From Trametopsis cervina (lineage: Eukaryota > Basidiomycota > Agaricomycetes > Polyporales > Irpicaceae), in NCBI GenBank assembly GCA_022385755.1, contig MU278351.1, positions 189,594 to 253,593 of the forward strand: a stretch of 64,000 nt of DNA. The letters are read 5' to 3'. Shown one piece after another: positions 37,328-50,732 of the stretch (position 1 is the first letter of the stretch; every line of letters starts with the position of its first letter). The position numbers and the translations under genes are program-made. The notes beneath the pieces are model-generated. The model was not told the origin of the DNA. It did no database searches and worked only from the letters and a program-made list of their open reading frames with translations.

Positions 37328-39389
37328 ATGGGTGCAACACAGTCAATCCCAGTCATCGGCGAAGTGGTGACTATCCTCGACGGTGCTGGTCGGACGGTTG
37401 CTGCCGGTGCTTGTTATGCCGTAGGCCAGAAGGAAGCCGGAAAGAAGCTCATCGACAGCGCTGGCCAAACATTTGTCGATTACACCGAGAAGGGAGCCAT
37501 CGCCGCGAACATCAACCTCGGCGTTGCAAAGTGGATTCAGCACGATGAGGAAAAAGTGCAGCGCATCCTTCAGAAGCAGGGCGAGGCCTGGACCCAATTG
37601 GGTGAGAACACGCCAGGCGTCGGTCACATCGTAGGTGTGGCACGGTACGCAACTGGAGATACAGAGGGCGGAGACAGGTGTATGATCAACGCCAGTCGCA
37701 CTACCGCGATCATTCTTGCTACTGCTGCTACCGGTGGTGGTGCCCTGGTTGCAGGCGGTGTCGCGGTAGGTGCTGGCTTGACCTACGACGCCGTGGCTAC
37801 TGCTGCCCAGTCTGCGGTCAAAGGAGAGTATAAACCGGTGGGCTATATCGACGGCATTACGACCGCCGTTAAGTCAGGCGACGCCCGGGACGTATACAAC
37901 GCTTTCGCCGCTCCAGTTGCCGACTTCGGCGCAGGCATGTTGGCTGGGCGCTCCAAAGCGTCCCTCTCTCGCATCAAGAGCGAGGGCACGGCAGCGGCAG
38001 CTCTAGCTGCAGACCGAGTGACGCGTGGATCTCCCGTCGGTTTCGAGATCAAGCTGGAGGTCCCGGGTGGCAGGCCGCAGCTACCGTTTACAGAAGTCGC
38101 ACACGCTGTCAAGATTGCACCGACGACGAAAGCGGCGATGCAGATGTTGCACGAACAGGTCACAGCGTCGCAGCAGCAGATGATGGCTTTTGACTTTGTG
38201 CGAAGACCCAATGGCGAATATCGTTTCATCTCGCACAGCGACGCTTCGGTTATTTCGCGACAACGAGGCACAGCTGTTGGCCACACGAGCCTCGTCGAAC
38301 CTGGCGGGGGCGTTGTCGCAGCCGGAGAAATGTACGTTGGCAAGGACGGTATCATCCACAACATCAATTCACTCAGCGGTCACTTCCTACTGTCTCTCCG
38401 TCGCATAAAGGCGCAGATGGGGCCGGCTTGGCCAGCATCCCGCTTCGCCAATATACGGCCGAAGCCCTTCATGGGATTCATGGTAGATCGCCTTGCGCTG
38501 CCGTGGCGGCTGGGAAGATTCACAGCCTACGCATGGCTCGTCACAGAGCATCGCCTCGACTCGATCAGCTCTGCGTCGCATCACGTTGGCGCTCACGTCA
38601 CAGACCACACAGAGACTGCTGCTTTCACTTCGGAAGAGAAGGCGCGAGAGTTCTATACGGATCTCCCCCTCGACTCGAAGGTACTCATCAAGGCGGATGG
38701 AACTGTCCTGGAAAAATCGAACGGACCACAACAAGACACTGTGATGTCGTGGCTCAAGGATGACGACCGAGAGGAACCCCTCAAATTTGAAGACAATCAT
38801 CTCGCTATGGCTCTTTTCGTCCCATTCTTAGATTGTGACCAGGAGGACGATCTTACTTCTGTCGGCGTGAAGAGGTATGATCTGATTGATTGGTATGTAG
38901 GCCGCGTCACGGCCAACGACATGGTGCGTGAAGGTTATGGCTTCACGTATCCCTATTCCCTAATGACATAATCCACACAATTAGAAAACACTCCTTCCGT
39001 GCGCGATCTACCCGAACGCAACGCCGAAGGTTCGTGCGTACTGGAAGGGCGAGAAGGTGACGCAGACTCAGGAGAGCCCTGAGGTACTCACCAACGGACG
39101 TAATATGCGCTGGGTAAGCAGTCACCGTCTGATATGTGTGAACAGGAGATATAACTCATCTGTCTCCTATGCATAGGTTCACGTCAGTCAACTAACAAGC
39201 GGCGGAGACCAACCCGTCAACATCGGCGTCGACGAGGATGCAAATAAGGGCATCTTCGCGGTGCGCGCGAATACCCCCGCAGGTACTCTTCTCGGAAGGT
39301 GGATGTCCGGGCAGGAGAATGCCGTCTTATACGACGCTGCAGGCGAGACGAACGCTCGAGAGTTTGAAGTTCTTTGCTGGGATAACTGA
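37328..39389 (+). CDS. 645-residue protein with Gly-rich hydrophobic region and toxin/effector-like C-terminal module
   Basis: Three exons (37328-38923, 38985-39113, 39177-39389) are joined at GTGCGT/TTAG and GTAAGC/ATAG in frame, giving 645 residues; ignoring the first intron gives a spurious 547-codon frame. The N-terminus MGATQS fits an N-myristoylation site. Residues about 20-110 are a helical domain with the motif VGVARYATGDTEGGDRCM. Residues about 121-165 are Ala/Gly-rich and hydrophobic, able to insert in a membrane. Around residues 317-352 the pattern GHTSLVEPGG, AAGEM and NSLSGHF resembles a motif (HSSL, AGE, SGHY) that I recall near the C-terminus of many bacterial secreted toxins and effectors. 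The last 110 residues are unfamiliar. No signal peptide is seen. The role is unknown; a defence, allorecognition or membrane-active role is speculation. Confidence 0.75.
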
Positions 39390-42300
39390 GCTTGATTGCG
39401 TTCCTGATTATAGACACTAATATATACTCTTGTTTTATTGTTATCTGAATTCACGATCGACCCGCGAGCAGTTCGATGGATCCTTGAAGATTTCACAGGA
39501 TGAATGATACGTTTATACAAAATAGTCCATGTTGGGCACCAATCCTCGGAGAGTATAAAGCCTTTTTCGCTGATCCGTCTATCACGTGCGAAAAATCAGC
39601 ACTCAAGACGACTGCGAACAGTTCGACGATTTGTTCATACCAAGAACAGCTGCTCGTTATACGAAGGCGAGATGTTTCTCATATGCTCACGCAGCTGATC
39701 CCGGCCCGGTTCGTCCTATGTTTCACCCTCCTGGCTTGATCATCTCCCGCTAAGAGACAAAGTCAATACAGCGCAACTGAATTTCCACTACCCCGATGCG
39801 AGATGACCGATATTCCCGTACCTTACTTAGGTCATCTGCAGCTGCCAGATCGCCGTGCACGCATCTACAGCACGTTTTCAATTTCAATGTGCTATGTATA
39901 CTTTCAGTTCCTGTGCAGCAATTCAGCTCAACGGCGTATACGTACGTACCTCCCGAACGCATGTTTCCTTCGGTGCGACCACCGTGTTTTGCAACTGTTT
40001 CAGGCTGCCGTAACTCCCTTGCACTCCTTAGCTTCAATGCAGAAGGTGGTCGATCATGAGTTATATTTTAAAACTTGAGAACTCGGGCCACGTACCGGTG
40101 CCGGGCTCAACGGACGAGCGATCTTACGCAAGCTTGGAGATGTATTGCATGGACATGGTGTCGGTGATAATGGTGGTATACTACCGAGTGGAGTAGCTTG
40201 AGCGGGTTCGAAACGGCACGGAGGAAGGCGGAGAGCAGGCACCACTGCTGAACGACCCATGATGAGTTCCAAAATCATATGTTATCCGCATACCCGTGGA
40301 AAGGAACCGGGTCGGAAATAGGGTCCGATCTTGACGAGATGAAGAGAGGAGTGCGGCGCGCGCTGTTGCTGATTCCACGATAATCTTGTCGTCGCCGTCC
40401 CACACTGTGTCAAGGGCAGCGAGATGAACCGGCCGCTTCTTCACTTTCCAAGTGTACGCCTCCCCATTCGTGGGGCAGACGTCCACGGTTCGGTGAAATA
40501 CCGGGCGGGAACCAGGGGTTATGTGGCTATCGCGTCGGCAGGCGGCAATTCTGCCCAGATAAGTCACGGCTCTTCAGCCACAAAGCCCCGACGGCTGCGA
40601 AGCATCAGATACCTCTTGGAGGACTGCGGATGCTGTAGTGTAGATTTATGACATGTTAGTCTGAGATCGCGCCGGATCGCGCGGTTCTTCATGCCACAAC
40701 GAGCCAACCGGGTTCCAAACGCGGACTGGCGTTGCACGTTCATCACGCTAGAATGGGTATGATATCGATCGAATGAGAGCGGCCACAGTACATGTCGAGC
40801 GTGTATTCCTCCGAATTAACGTGCACGATTCTGGAACGACTAGGCTGCCGATTGTGGCGTCCAGTACGGCCGCGAAAGTACACGATAAGTCAAGAGAGAC
40901 TGTAGCTTGTTTGACTGCGTTCACAGGATTAGAGGTCAAGGGATCGAAAGTGTACCGCAAACTTTATCAAGCCGAGCTCAGAACGAGCGCAATTGAGTGA
41001 AGGAGAACGAGGTTTTCCAGGGCGTGTCGTAACCGTGCGTTCATCGATGTCGTACGGGGTTGCAGGAGATTGTGGCGTGCAAGACTTCGAGTGGCACGTT
41101 ACTCCAAGCGCGCCGGAGGAGCTGAAGAACTGCTGTCAAAACGGGAGAAAACCCTGCTCGGTGTGTCTTAGTGCCTGAGCTGTGTGTGAACACATACCAT
41201 GTAGGGGTTGCCAGAGCAATGAGAAGCATTGCAGCCCTCAAACCTGCCCGCTTCGGAAAACGACAGGGCAATGATGAATTGGGGAAGGACAACTAGGCAT
41301 GGGATAATGCAGACACGCGCTGCCGTAGGAACATATCAAGAAGACGGAAGCCGTCACGAAAGAGACCGCGGCGCTACCGTCTGTGTGGCTACCTACTTAC
41401 CAGGGCTATCGAAAATGGTACCGCCTCCACCTCAATCGTAGCACACATGTGCGCGAAGATCGTTCGTCTGTCGTACCGAATATATGAGTCAGCCGTGTGT
41501 GTTGAGATAACGCACAGGCTTACTCAACTAGTTGAAGTACGAGACCGTATCGATCCTAGACGAGTAAGCCTGCGCGCATTTTCGGAATCAGTCTAGTTCC
41601 GCACGACCACGTTGGGAAGCAAGCGAAGTTGATACGAATGAGCCGCTCTCGACCTGCTGGTGATGAGGTTAGTGAAAGACGGACACAATGGACATACAAG
41701 GTCAGCCAACCCCCACTCACCATCAACCAGGGTTCCTCGAGAGTGTCCTCGAGAGAGGGCCGCGGCCAGGTCGATTCTCTAATCACAGGTGTCCTAGCTA
41801 AAAAGAATCATCGACCACAGGGGTTTCTGAATGAGTAATTCACCAGGTCAACGCTCGCGGAGCACCAGACTCAGTGGTCAGTGATGGACTGTATGGATTG
41901 TCGTCGGCCTGGAGTAGTAATATGATGTAATGGAGAAAGAAAGGGGAGAGGCCAACGAGCTCTCGAGGACGCGAGGCCTGCCTAGATCGACGGAGGGAGG
42001 AGTAGCAAGGGCTCACATACGAATCATTGCTCACGAGGAATGGGCATTCAGAAGGTGGATTCGATGGGAAGATCAGTCAAAGCTGTCCGATACGCAGCAC
42101 AGATGGTAATTGAGGAGTGTATGTGGAGACAATCCCGCCTGTAGAAGTTTTGCATTGGAGTACAGCAGACATGATACCGTTCACTTTCCGACAGCGTGGC
42201 AACTGAACAGGCGGGCCTTCGAACATAGACTGCGGACTCATATGACCAGAAGGTGGCGGCATAGGAAGCTTCAAGTCTCCTGTCGCGCGCACCGTGAGAC

Positions 42301-44154
42301 CTTGGGCGCAATACCAGAAGACAGAACGTACGGAACCTGGGAAACAAGGCGAAATGTCGCCACTTCAGTTCCAATTGAAGTCACATATGCATTCCCATTC
42401 CCAGGGCTCGACGTTGGACGGTAAGCACCTCGTACACCGGCGGGTTCGTCGATTAAGAGGCGTGAGAGTCCCGATTATGAATGAGAAGTCTGAACCCTGG
42501 CTATCGATGCCACAAGAACAGATCTATCCGAGAGATCACGGGGGAGTGAAAACGGTACGTTACATACTTATCTCACCCTCGGGCAGCTTGCAGAGTGGAG
42601 GAGTGTCAGGGGGATGTCGGCACCATCACGGAGGATGTGACAACACGTTGTGCCTTCTAGCTGGGCTAGTGGTGAAGATAACACGTTCGACAAGCTGGCA
42701 AACAATACGCGCACCGGAAGGAATATTGTGCGAGCAAGGCAGGTGTCCACAGAGACACCATTTTGATCGAGTAGCACGAGTAATTCCACGCACAATGATA
42801 CCGAAGTTGTTGCTTGGCTCTCCAAAGGTAGCGGCGGCAACTAGCCAGAAGTGAGATGGCTTGTATCAATAATATTAACGAACACTGCCCGAGGGCGGGC
42901 GACAGCAGTGGCTAGTAAGCTCGGGGCTGATGCGAAGGACCAATTTCTCCGGGCGCGCGTTCAAGTAGCCAGTAATTGGAGTGACCTTGACGACGTTGTG
43001 TACCCTTGAAATAAGCGTGGATGACCGCCGGGTGATGAGGATGAAGGATGATGCACAGCGGGTACGGTCTTCAGTCGCATATACCGTATTCCGCCCTCAC
43101 AAGACCTCATCAATTCAACATCGTGGGCGTTGGTCCGTGCTCATCTCGGCTGGATGGGTTCTGCAATGCCGGAAGGAAAATGCGCGTAAATTATCAACAC
43201 CGACAGGCACCTTGTACGGCGCGCAGAGAATGCTACACGTCCAAACGCAACGAATTAACGAACCATGTTTCATTGAGTAATCTCGCGAACTACGTTACCT
43301 CTGGCCAAGAGATCGCTGTGACTGCGAGACCTTGTCACGGACGGACCCCAGAAGACGCAAGCAAATTGTGGACCAGGGACGTTCGTTAGCGATGGCCGCA
43401 TCCACCGGAGAATGACCGGCCTCAACTCGATAAGTAAATTTGCTCCGCGATGGCAAGATATGAATGGACATGGCAAGCACTTCCTGCTCAGGGAGAAATT
43501 CCCAAAGAAAGGTCCATCTTCCTCGTTGATTTTGCATGATGGTGCAGGGATGGACATAATGAGAAGCTGCCCGTGTGGGATGCGCGAGGGGTCGTGGTTC
43601 TGCGCAATGAATAGAAAGCATGAACATACTTCAATTGAGAACTGTGTGAAGTGCACAGACAGTTGGACAGGTGGCACGGGGTTGCTTTGTTGTCGCGACT
43701 GAGCCCAGCTCGCCACGACATCCTCCCGACTCCTCCAACCGTAGATACCGCTGAAATTGTTAAGCAAAACGTCGGCGACCGCCCTTTGCGCTATCTTGAG
43801 CGCACACGGTCTCGATGCTTGGCGGCTATCCGGCGAGCAGAGGGTGGGTATTCCATCAAGACCGGGCGGACAATAGTCGGGCAAGAAGGGCTGCGAGGGT
43901 AAGAATTGGTGGGCCGGAAGATGGTGGTGGCTGGTGAGAGCGGAGGAGCAGAAATCTCGGATTATTTCGTCCTAGACCGGAGTTTGAATCTCCCATAGAG
44001 TAACGCGCAAAAGACGCGCCTAGGAAACTGACGCGGCCTATTCCTCCTCATCCTTCTTCTCCCATCAGGTCAGCTTGAGCTTGCGTATATACAGCTCGCG
44101 ACCAGCCACTGTTTCTGCGAATCCCCTCTCGCTCACCTCCCGCACATACATACA
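39390..44154. other. Long gene-poor stretch with possible decayed minus-strand exons
   Basis: Almost 4.8 kb without a confident gene. On the minus strand between about 42560 and 43880 several fragments look coding (for example FGIIVRGITRATRSKWCLCG near 42750-42840, and TPITGYLNARPEKLVLRI near 42950-43000), but they cannot be joined into an intact frame and I cannot name the family. The rest shows nothing. Confidence 0.35.
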
Positions 44155-45207
44155 ATGCCCGACGGATCCTTCTCACGGCCTCAGGGCAGACAGTTCAATC
44201 CCTACACAGAGAACGGCGGCACAATCCTTGCCATCGCTGGTGCGGATTTCTCTGTCATTGCCGGTGATACAAGGCAGAGTGAGGGATACAGTATCCAGAC
44301 ACGCTATGCACCGAAAGTCTTCCGATTGTGTGTATAGCTGCCATTGGTATCCCATTGCTCGTCTGACCCATCTCCAGAACGAATCGTGCCGTGCTTGCTG
44401 TGAACGGCTTCGCGGCCGACGGAAACATGTTTGTCAAGATGGTCCAGCAACGACTAGAGGTAGGTTACGCGTCCTGTACGTTATTACCGTGCTTATCTAA
44501 TTCTGACCTGCAGTGGTACCGTCACGCGCACGCTAAGGACATGCCTCTCAATGCGATTGCGCGGCTGATCCAAACCATGCTCTACTCACGGCGCTTCTTC
44601 CCCTTCTACGTCTATAACATCCTGGGTGGCATTGAGGAAGACGGTATGTCAATCACCCTATGCGTCAGACCACACAGCTGATCTCTTCTTTCAGGGAGCG
44701 GAGCGGTGTACTCCTTCGACCCGGTGGGATCATATGAACGCGAAGCGTGCCGAGCCGCAGGTGCAGCACAAGCACTTGTACAGCCGTTCTTGGACAATCA
44801 GGTATGTGCCAGTTCAAGTCTAGGCCAACGTGCACGTTACGTATGGCTATCCGATCCTTAACCGACTTACACCCGGCGCTAGATCTACTTCAAGAACCAG
44901 CAAGCAGCACCTGGGCAATCACACCCGCTACATCTTCCGCTATCAGACGTCCTTGCTATCGTGATCGATTCGTTTACAAGCGCAACTGAGCGTCACATCG
45001 AGGTGTGTACCTACGACACGCGTTCCATACTTTATTGCGTTTCTAACTGATTATATACAGGTCGGCGACGGTCTCGAGATCTATGTTGTGCTAACAAAGG
45101 GCCGATCGACGCAGGGCCTCGAAAGCTACCGCGGAATGAAAGAGCTCTCAACAAACGAGGACGGCGACCGTGTTTTCTTGATACAACGCCCCCTGAAGAA
45201 GGATTAA
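44155..45207 (+). CDS. PRE7: 20S proteasome subunit beta-6 (PRE7/PSMB1)
   Basis: This is a structural, non-catalytic beta subunit of the 20S core particle in cytosol and nucleus. Six exons begin [20 protein letters not shown] at 44155, followed by [20 protein letters not shown], where the beta fold starts. Next come [101 protein letters not shown] and [19 protein letters not shown] is at 45205-45207. Each intron is about 50-65 bases; the first splits a Leu codon (TT/A). The short N-terminal extension and the [11 protein letters not shown] segment are diagnostic of beta-6. About 240-250 residues is the normal size. Confidence 0.93.
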
Positions 45208-47348
45208 ATGTAAAGTTCTCTGTGTACTCATACTTTGGACGTCTGTAAGCAATGGACACCCGCACGCTGTCTTTCGTTATTATTTCTCGTCTTCTCCATG
45301 TTCTCGTCCATAGATTGCAGCATGACCTAGTACGCTCCTCTTCTTCGTCTCGCAGTGCGCGCGGCGTCGATGTAATGTATACATACCGTTTTTACTTGCA
45401 TTGGGTAACCATATCGTTTAATGCTCTAACGCGCAGTATGGCGTACGCGTCGCGTTTGAAGCGCCATGATTGACCCGGTATGTAAGACCGACACGTCACG
45501 ACGTAACAGACGTGCCAATCAGAACGCAAGAAATTGACCGACACCGCACCGCACGCCGAAATCGTCATCATCCCGTGACACAAGTAAGAAAGAAATTCGG
45601 ATTTGTATTTTTCAAATGCCATTATAATAGCTCTGGGGAACATAAAGTTGTGTTCGCTGGCCGGGGATGCCTCGATGCTTCCTAACCCTTGTTTGGGGGG
45701 CGACGATGTCATCCGCAGAGATATCATCATCTGCGAGCCGCAAAGAACCGCTGGAAGGGCAGGATCTCATTTAAAAGAGACAGGAGATGCGAGGGACCGC
45801 ATATGGCGTGCAGGTGGTGGCCGAGCACGAGGTCGACGCGGGGCAAGCACGAGCGATGCCCTACAATGGCCATTCTATTCAATAACTGTCAGTAATCAAT
45901 TCTATGGGACAGCCAAACCGAGCTCTAACCTCGGAACAATGCTGTCTTCGGTACAACCGAGGCTGGGCGGGGAGACCCTATTCACAGCCCAGCATCGGAA
46001 ATACCAAATTGAATGGGGACTTGTACCCCTCAAGGGCGCCGCTCATGCGCTGATCGTGGTTCGAACAAGCCGCCGGGAATTTCCTGGCCTAGCTTGTGCA
46101 TGCGTGGCGGGTCGAGGCGAAATTGAGATTCAGTTGAGCGAGATGAATAAAGTGAATTGAAGGCTGGAGAGCCAATTGCGCGACTGTGCGGCAGAATGCG
46201 CTGTCGGATGCTCGCATGCTAAGCTAGGCTGCTGACCATCCTCGCCTCGTCACACGACCGTGGTGGCGTGCACAGCGTATCGAGCACGTACGGCATCAGT
46301 GCTTATCGCTGAATGCAAGCGAGAGTTCAATTCGGGGGACCAATCGTGACAAAAGAGCTGACATACCAACACCAGCTTTTGGTCAAATACAAAACAAGGT
46401 TCTTCAATAGCACAACAAGGGGTCGAAACCTCGGCTCGGCAGCTATGCATGCGCTATCACCTGTGTGGGGAAACAGAGTCGTATCAGCTACCCCGCCTTG
46501 AACATTCCTTCTGGTAGAACATCATTACGGACTCTGAAACCCATGAGCATGACAGCCGTCCCCGTTTCCTGAGTCATAAGGCCACAAAGAGTCCAATAAG
46601 GTTGAGACAAGGGTCCGAGGATAATCATGCGGTTGAGGCCCCGAGCGAAATGTTGCGGCACGCGTAACCTCATGATTTACGGTGGTAATCCACACAGATC
46701 CGAGCATGTGCATGTTTCATTAGAAACGGTGCTCGTGCAGACCAGATCAAGGTGTAATATGCACCTTATATGACGGTGGGATGGATGTGGTGATTCCACG
46801 GCCCAGAGCCAGCTGCATCGCAGCGCACCGCCTAGAAGGTAGCACGTGAATTACAATCAGAACAAGTAATAGCTATAGCACTTACTGAGTCAGTATAGGG
46901 TTCAACTTCAGACCGAAGATGAACCTCCTTCATGGTCAGCCAAGATCAGACAGTACAGACGCTTGGTTCAGATGTTTGGGTTGACTCAACTCGTTCTGTT
47001 CCTAAAGAGCAACTTGTGTGAACACTGCAACTGCGATTTGACCAAGCGTTACCAAGTGATCGACAACAAAGCAGAGATCGGCACAGGTGAGCAAGTCACC
47101 GTCTAATTATGCCTTACAATACAATGAGTATGTTATTCGAACGTTAAAAGGAGTGGATAACGATCAAACGGGGTATCAAAACGACTCATCCCGTGAATCA
47201 AGTTGGGAACGTGAGAAGTCCAAGCTATAGCGGGAATGTGCGATGTGAGACGAAATAATATACGACCAAGCAGGAAGTCCAATGGAGGGAGAAAGGAATG
47301 AAGGAGCTGCGATCAGCCTACTTTCAAGTCCATGTACGTGACCATGAA
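45208..47348. other. Gene-poor region
   Basis: No supportable gene. A 185-codon + frame at 45603-46160 lacks motifs and splice-consistent neighbours. The 46800-47150 part is AT-richer and repeat-like but has no defined ends. Confidence 0.4.
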
Positions 47349-48235
47349 CTACAAAGACACGCTGGCAACCGCCGCTACCACCAAGGCAATGGCACCGGCC
47401 CCAACAGACGCCCACGACCTTTCACCTGCACTCCTCTTCTTCAAGCTTCGCTTCGCAGCAGCCGCGGTAGTGGTATTATGCAGGTTGCGCGTGGGGAACA
47501 TGATCGGCGTGGCGGAGACTTGGAACTGCGGTGGGAATGGCGTTCCATCGAACTGGAATATGTGAAGCTTGTAGCCATCCTGGAGATCTGTGAAGATGCG
47601 GAATTGTTGATATAAGGTGGTCTCGTTGTTTGCGTTGAAAGGTTGGATGAAGTTTGAGACCGCAGCACATGCATTTTGAACTTGCTGGTACCCATCACCG
47701 AACGACTGCGTAACAATTGACCCGTTGGCGAGGATTGTGTAGCGACCGTGATCCCACAGCATCATAGCAGTCAAACAGTTAGGTTGAGATCCTGAACAAG
47801 TCATGTGAGTAAAATTCACCAACACCTGTAAAATGCGGGCTTACCGTTACCGAAAATGCGGTATTGCGCGAGCTCAAAGAATCCGTCATTGGTGCTGTCG
47901 GAGTGGATCAGATACTGGACACATTAAGTGGAATAATCGACTCACAAAGAGAAGGAGATTCCAGTGGTTTTCGGGAAGTGGAAGCTCATGTTGTTAGGAC
48001 TGGCGAATTGCTATACCAGGCCACTCAGTTCGCCACAGCTTGTCGCATATCCGTGAATTTCACTCACCGGTCCAGTGACAACGTTCTTGCTCCCTGTAGA
48101 CCATGAACCACCCAAGCTTGTCGTATTGTGGATGTCATTCAAGATCATCTGTTCGCCTGTGCTCTGGATACTATCGAGCTGGGCCAAAGCTGGCACCGCA
48201 AGCGCGAGGGAGGCTATGATTGTTGAAAAACGCAT
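47349..48235 (-). CDS. ROT1: ROT1-like ER chaperone/cell-wall protein
   Basis: ROT1 is an essential ER membrane protein in yeast needed for protein folding and cell-wall beta-1,6-glucan. Start chosen at 48235 (MRFSTIIASLALAVPALAQ), a clean signal peptide; an ATG nine bases upstream is also possible. Conserved stretches after splicing are GGSWSTGSKNVVTGP, FASPNNMSFHFPKTTGISFS, NDGFFELAQYRIFGNGSQPN, CLTAMMLWDHGRYTILANGS, SFGDGYQQVQNAC and FRIFTDLQDGYKLHIFQFDG. A C-terminal membrane helix (GAGAIALVVAAVASVSL) ends at the TAG at 47349-47351. Several N-glycosylation sequons (NTT, NMS, NGS, NET) are present. Three short introns were read. Family length is about 250 residues, consistent. Confidence 0.9.
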
Positions 48236-50732
48236 GACAGGCAACTACTGGAACGCAGGAGATAGATGCAAGTCGGGGAGGACAAGTGAGGCTGGTACAG
48301 AGAGAAGGTCTGCGGAGTGAGACGAGGAGCTGGGCACCGTGCACAACGGCGAGCGTAAAGAGGGTATTTGGCGATGTTTGGCCCTTGGAGCCGAAGGTTG
48401 CTACGTCTCGGACAGAAAAGCACGTGAGTATGGAACTACCCGACACATCACGTGATGCCCCTCACGAGTGGTGTGGACCTAACACGTCCTCCTGTAACTA
48501 CCAGCCACTACAACTCTATTGTACCAGTCGTTGGGCCCCAATATACCGCGATGAATATACCGTAGTCATCAAGTTTATTCCCCGGATTTCTTGTCGTTAA
48601 GACGAGCGTAATATGCGTTGTCCAAGCGACATGAATACTCATGTCTAAGTGCCATGGGCTCGGTCGAATCTTCATCGTTGTCTCTTCTGGGGACTCTTTG
48701 CAATTGGGACCAGTTTCAAAAGCTCTCTAACTTTTATCCCCTTTGTGATTCTTTGCGCAGGAAACCGTGATGATCAGCATATCAATAACAAACTCGCCAT
48801 TTCTGCACATTACCCTGGTATGTTTGTCTCACCATAACCCCCGCCAATGACTATGCTCACTGAGACTCATCTCTGCCACGTCCGCGTTCTTCAAATGCAG
48901 CAGTTGCCTTGAGTAACTGTCTTACAAGATGCCCTGATGATGGGAGCACAGTGGTGTAATCCGGAAGCCAGATAAGTTCGTATCGGCCTGCCTTTGTGTC
49001 CATAATACAGGCTTGGCAGGTCATTGCACGGCGTGACCTTGCCCGCAATGCCTCAGATATTACCTTTGCTAGACAATGCAATGAGGCCAGTGGCGGTTTC
49101 TTGCCTGCATTCACGAGAGAGAGCAGCGGGAACGAGATAAACCCACGAGTCAGGAATCACGATACAAGAGTAGCTGCGAGTGCGCCTCATAGAGGCGATG
49201 CGAAAGGATCATAGCGCGCGCGGGGCAATCTTGTGCAAATGTGGTGCATCCTTTGCAAGAGGACGAAACAGTGATGTCGTAACACGAGCCCATCCTTTGA
49301 CAACCGCTAGAATCCGTTTACTAACCTCGACCTCGCGGTGAGTATCTGCCACTATATCGGCTGAGTTTTTACTGATTATATGCCCGCCAGGAGCACCACA
49401 ATGGCTACTGACAGCGAGAAGCGTAAGTTGAATTGTCCCGTATGTTATCCGTCATCTAGAGCGTTCTCAATCACTGTTGGCGCGTCAGGTTGTCCGTCAA
49501 GGCTCGTTTTACATAGACAGATGCGTCGTGAAATCATCAAGGGCTCGTACTAGCCGATACGCGACGGTACATCGAGGATCCAAATTCGTGCCAAATTGAG
49601 AAAGTATCCTTCGTCGGGAATCACGAAGTGTGCATGTATCGCTTAGGTATGTGTCATCTTCATTGGCAATTTATTTTGTCACATTGACCTGGCCATTCTC
49701 GTTCTCTATCATTCGCAGTAAAGCTCTCAAGAGGCTTGTCAAATCAGATAGACGCAACAAGTAGAGGTTATCAGCAAACGCGATGTGCTAACAACGCACG
49801 TTTGTGGCCCTCTGGACCCCTTCTCCCACAAGGGGGCCTGGGGATATGTTGAACGGGCTATGTTCGCTGTTCCGACTGTCGTCGTCGCGCTTACACCGAA
49901 GCCTCGATATACCTCCCATCCTGGACGCTCTAGTGAGTTTATCGTCCAATGCCAAGCTTCTATTTCAGGGTGCGTGGCTCGGATTCCATTGTGGAGCGGT
50001 CACCGCCCATGAACGTTTACTGTGAGTGATACCTCCGTTATGGTCGTATCTAAGTTTCATACGACGGGCATCGCGCTCGTAGACGAGCCAGGCGCGGTTG
50101 CGTTCTTATGAAGCCCAGAATATGCTAGCGGATACCTAGTCAGGCGAATTTGTTTCTCATTGGCGCGATCACGTCTTCTTTCCAGCTGCACGGCACAGAT
50201 ATCTCCGTTCATGCAGGGAGAAACGCGTCTGCGCCACTCGGAGCTGGCCAATGACTGCCTTCAAGCTGCTCGACGCTGGGTTTATCACTGTCATCCAAGT
50301 CTCGCGTCATCCATGTACCCAACTTTCAAATAAGGTAGATCAGCCCTTATACGTCAATCATATCGCGCTCGCGCCTCGATATAATGGCCTAACCCCGAGA
50401 CAGCACGGACCAGTCAAATTCGCGAGAGACTCTCGCTAAGTCTACTGCAAAGTTAAACTTAAAGCAGTGTCTAGATGGGCCGCGGTACCGCACTCCATGA
50501 TCGCTTCACTCTGTTAGTCCGCCGTGAACTTTTGAACTATCAGTCAGAATAACATTAATCAAACAAGACTCTGACAGTCTAACAGTCTAGATATTTGCGA
50601 CACAGATGATACTACAAAGACAACTCTAAATGTCCTCTATAAGATAAACATGCAGAAAACGCCAGGATAAAACACAAGGAGGAATACATATCGAGAGACC
50701 AATAAAAAAAGCAATGAGTGTGTGAGAGGTCC
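48236..50732. other. Mostly gene-poor; possible fast-evolving hypothetical gene
   Basis: At about 49400-50440 on the + strand there are exon-like pieces with plausible splice sites: ATG at 49401 (MATDSEK) with GTAAGT following, a piece reading DTRRYIEDPNSCQIEKVSFV near 49552-49640, and FQGAWLGFHCGAVTAHERLL near 49960-50025. I could not assemble them with confidence or assign a family. The rest (48240-49400) shows nothing. Confidence 0.3.

Noticed and set aside
45603..46160. 185-codon + frame downstream of PRE7
   Set aside because: No domain, mixed composition and no splice-compatible neighbours.
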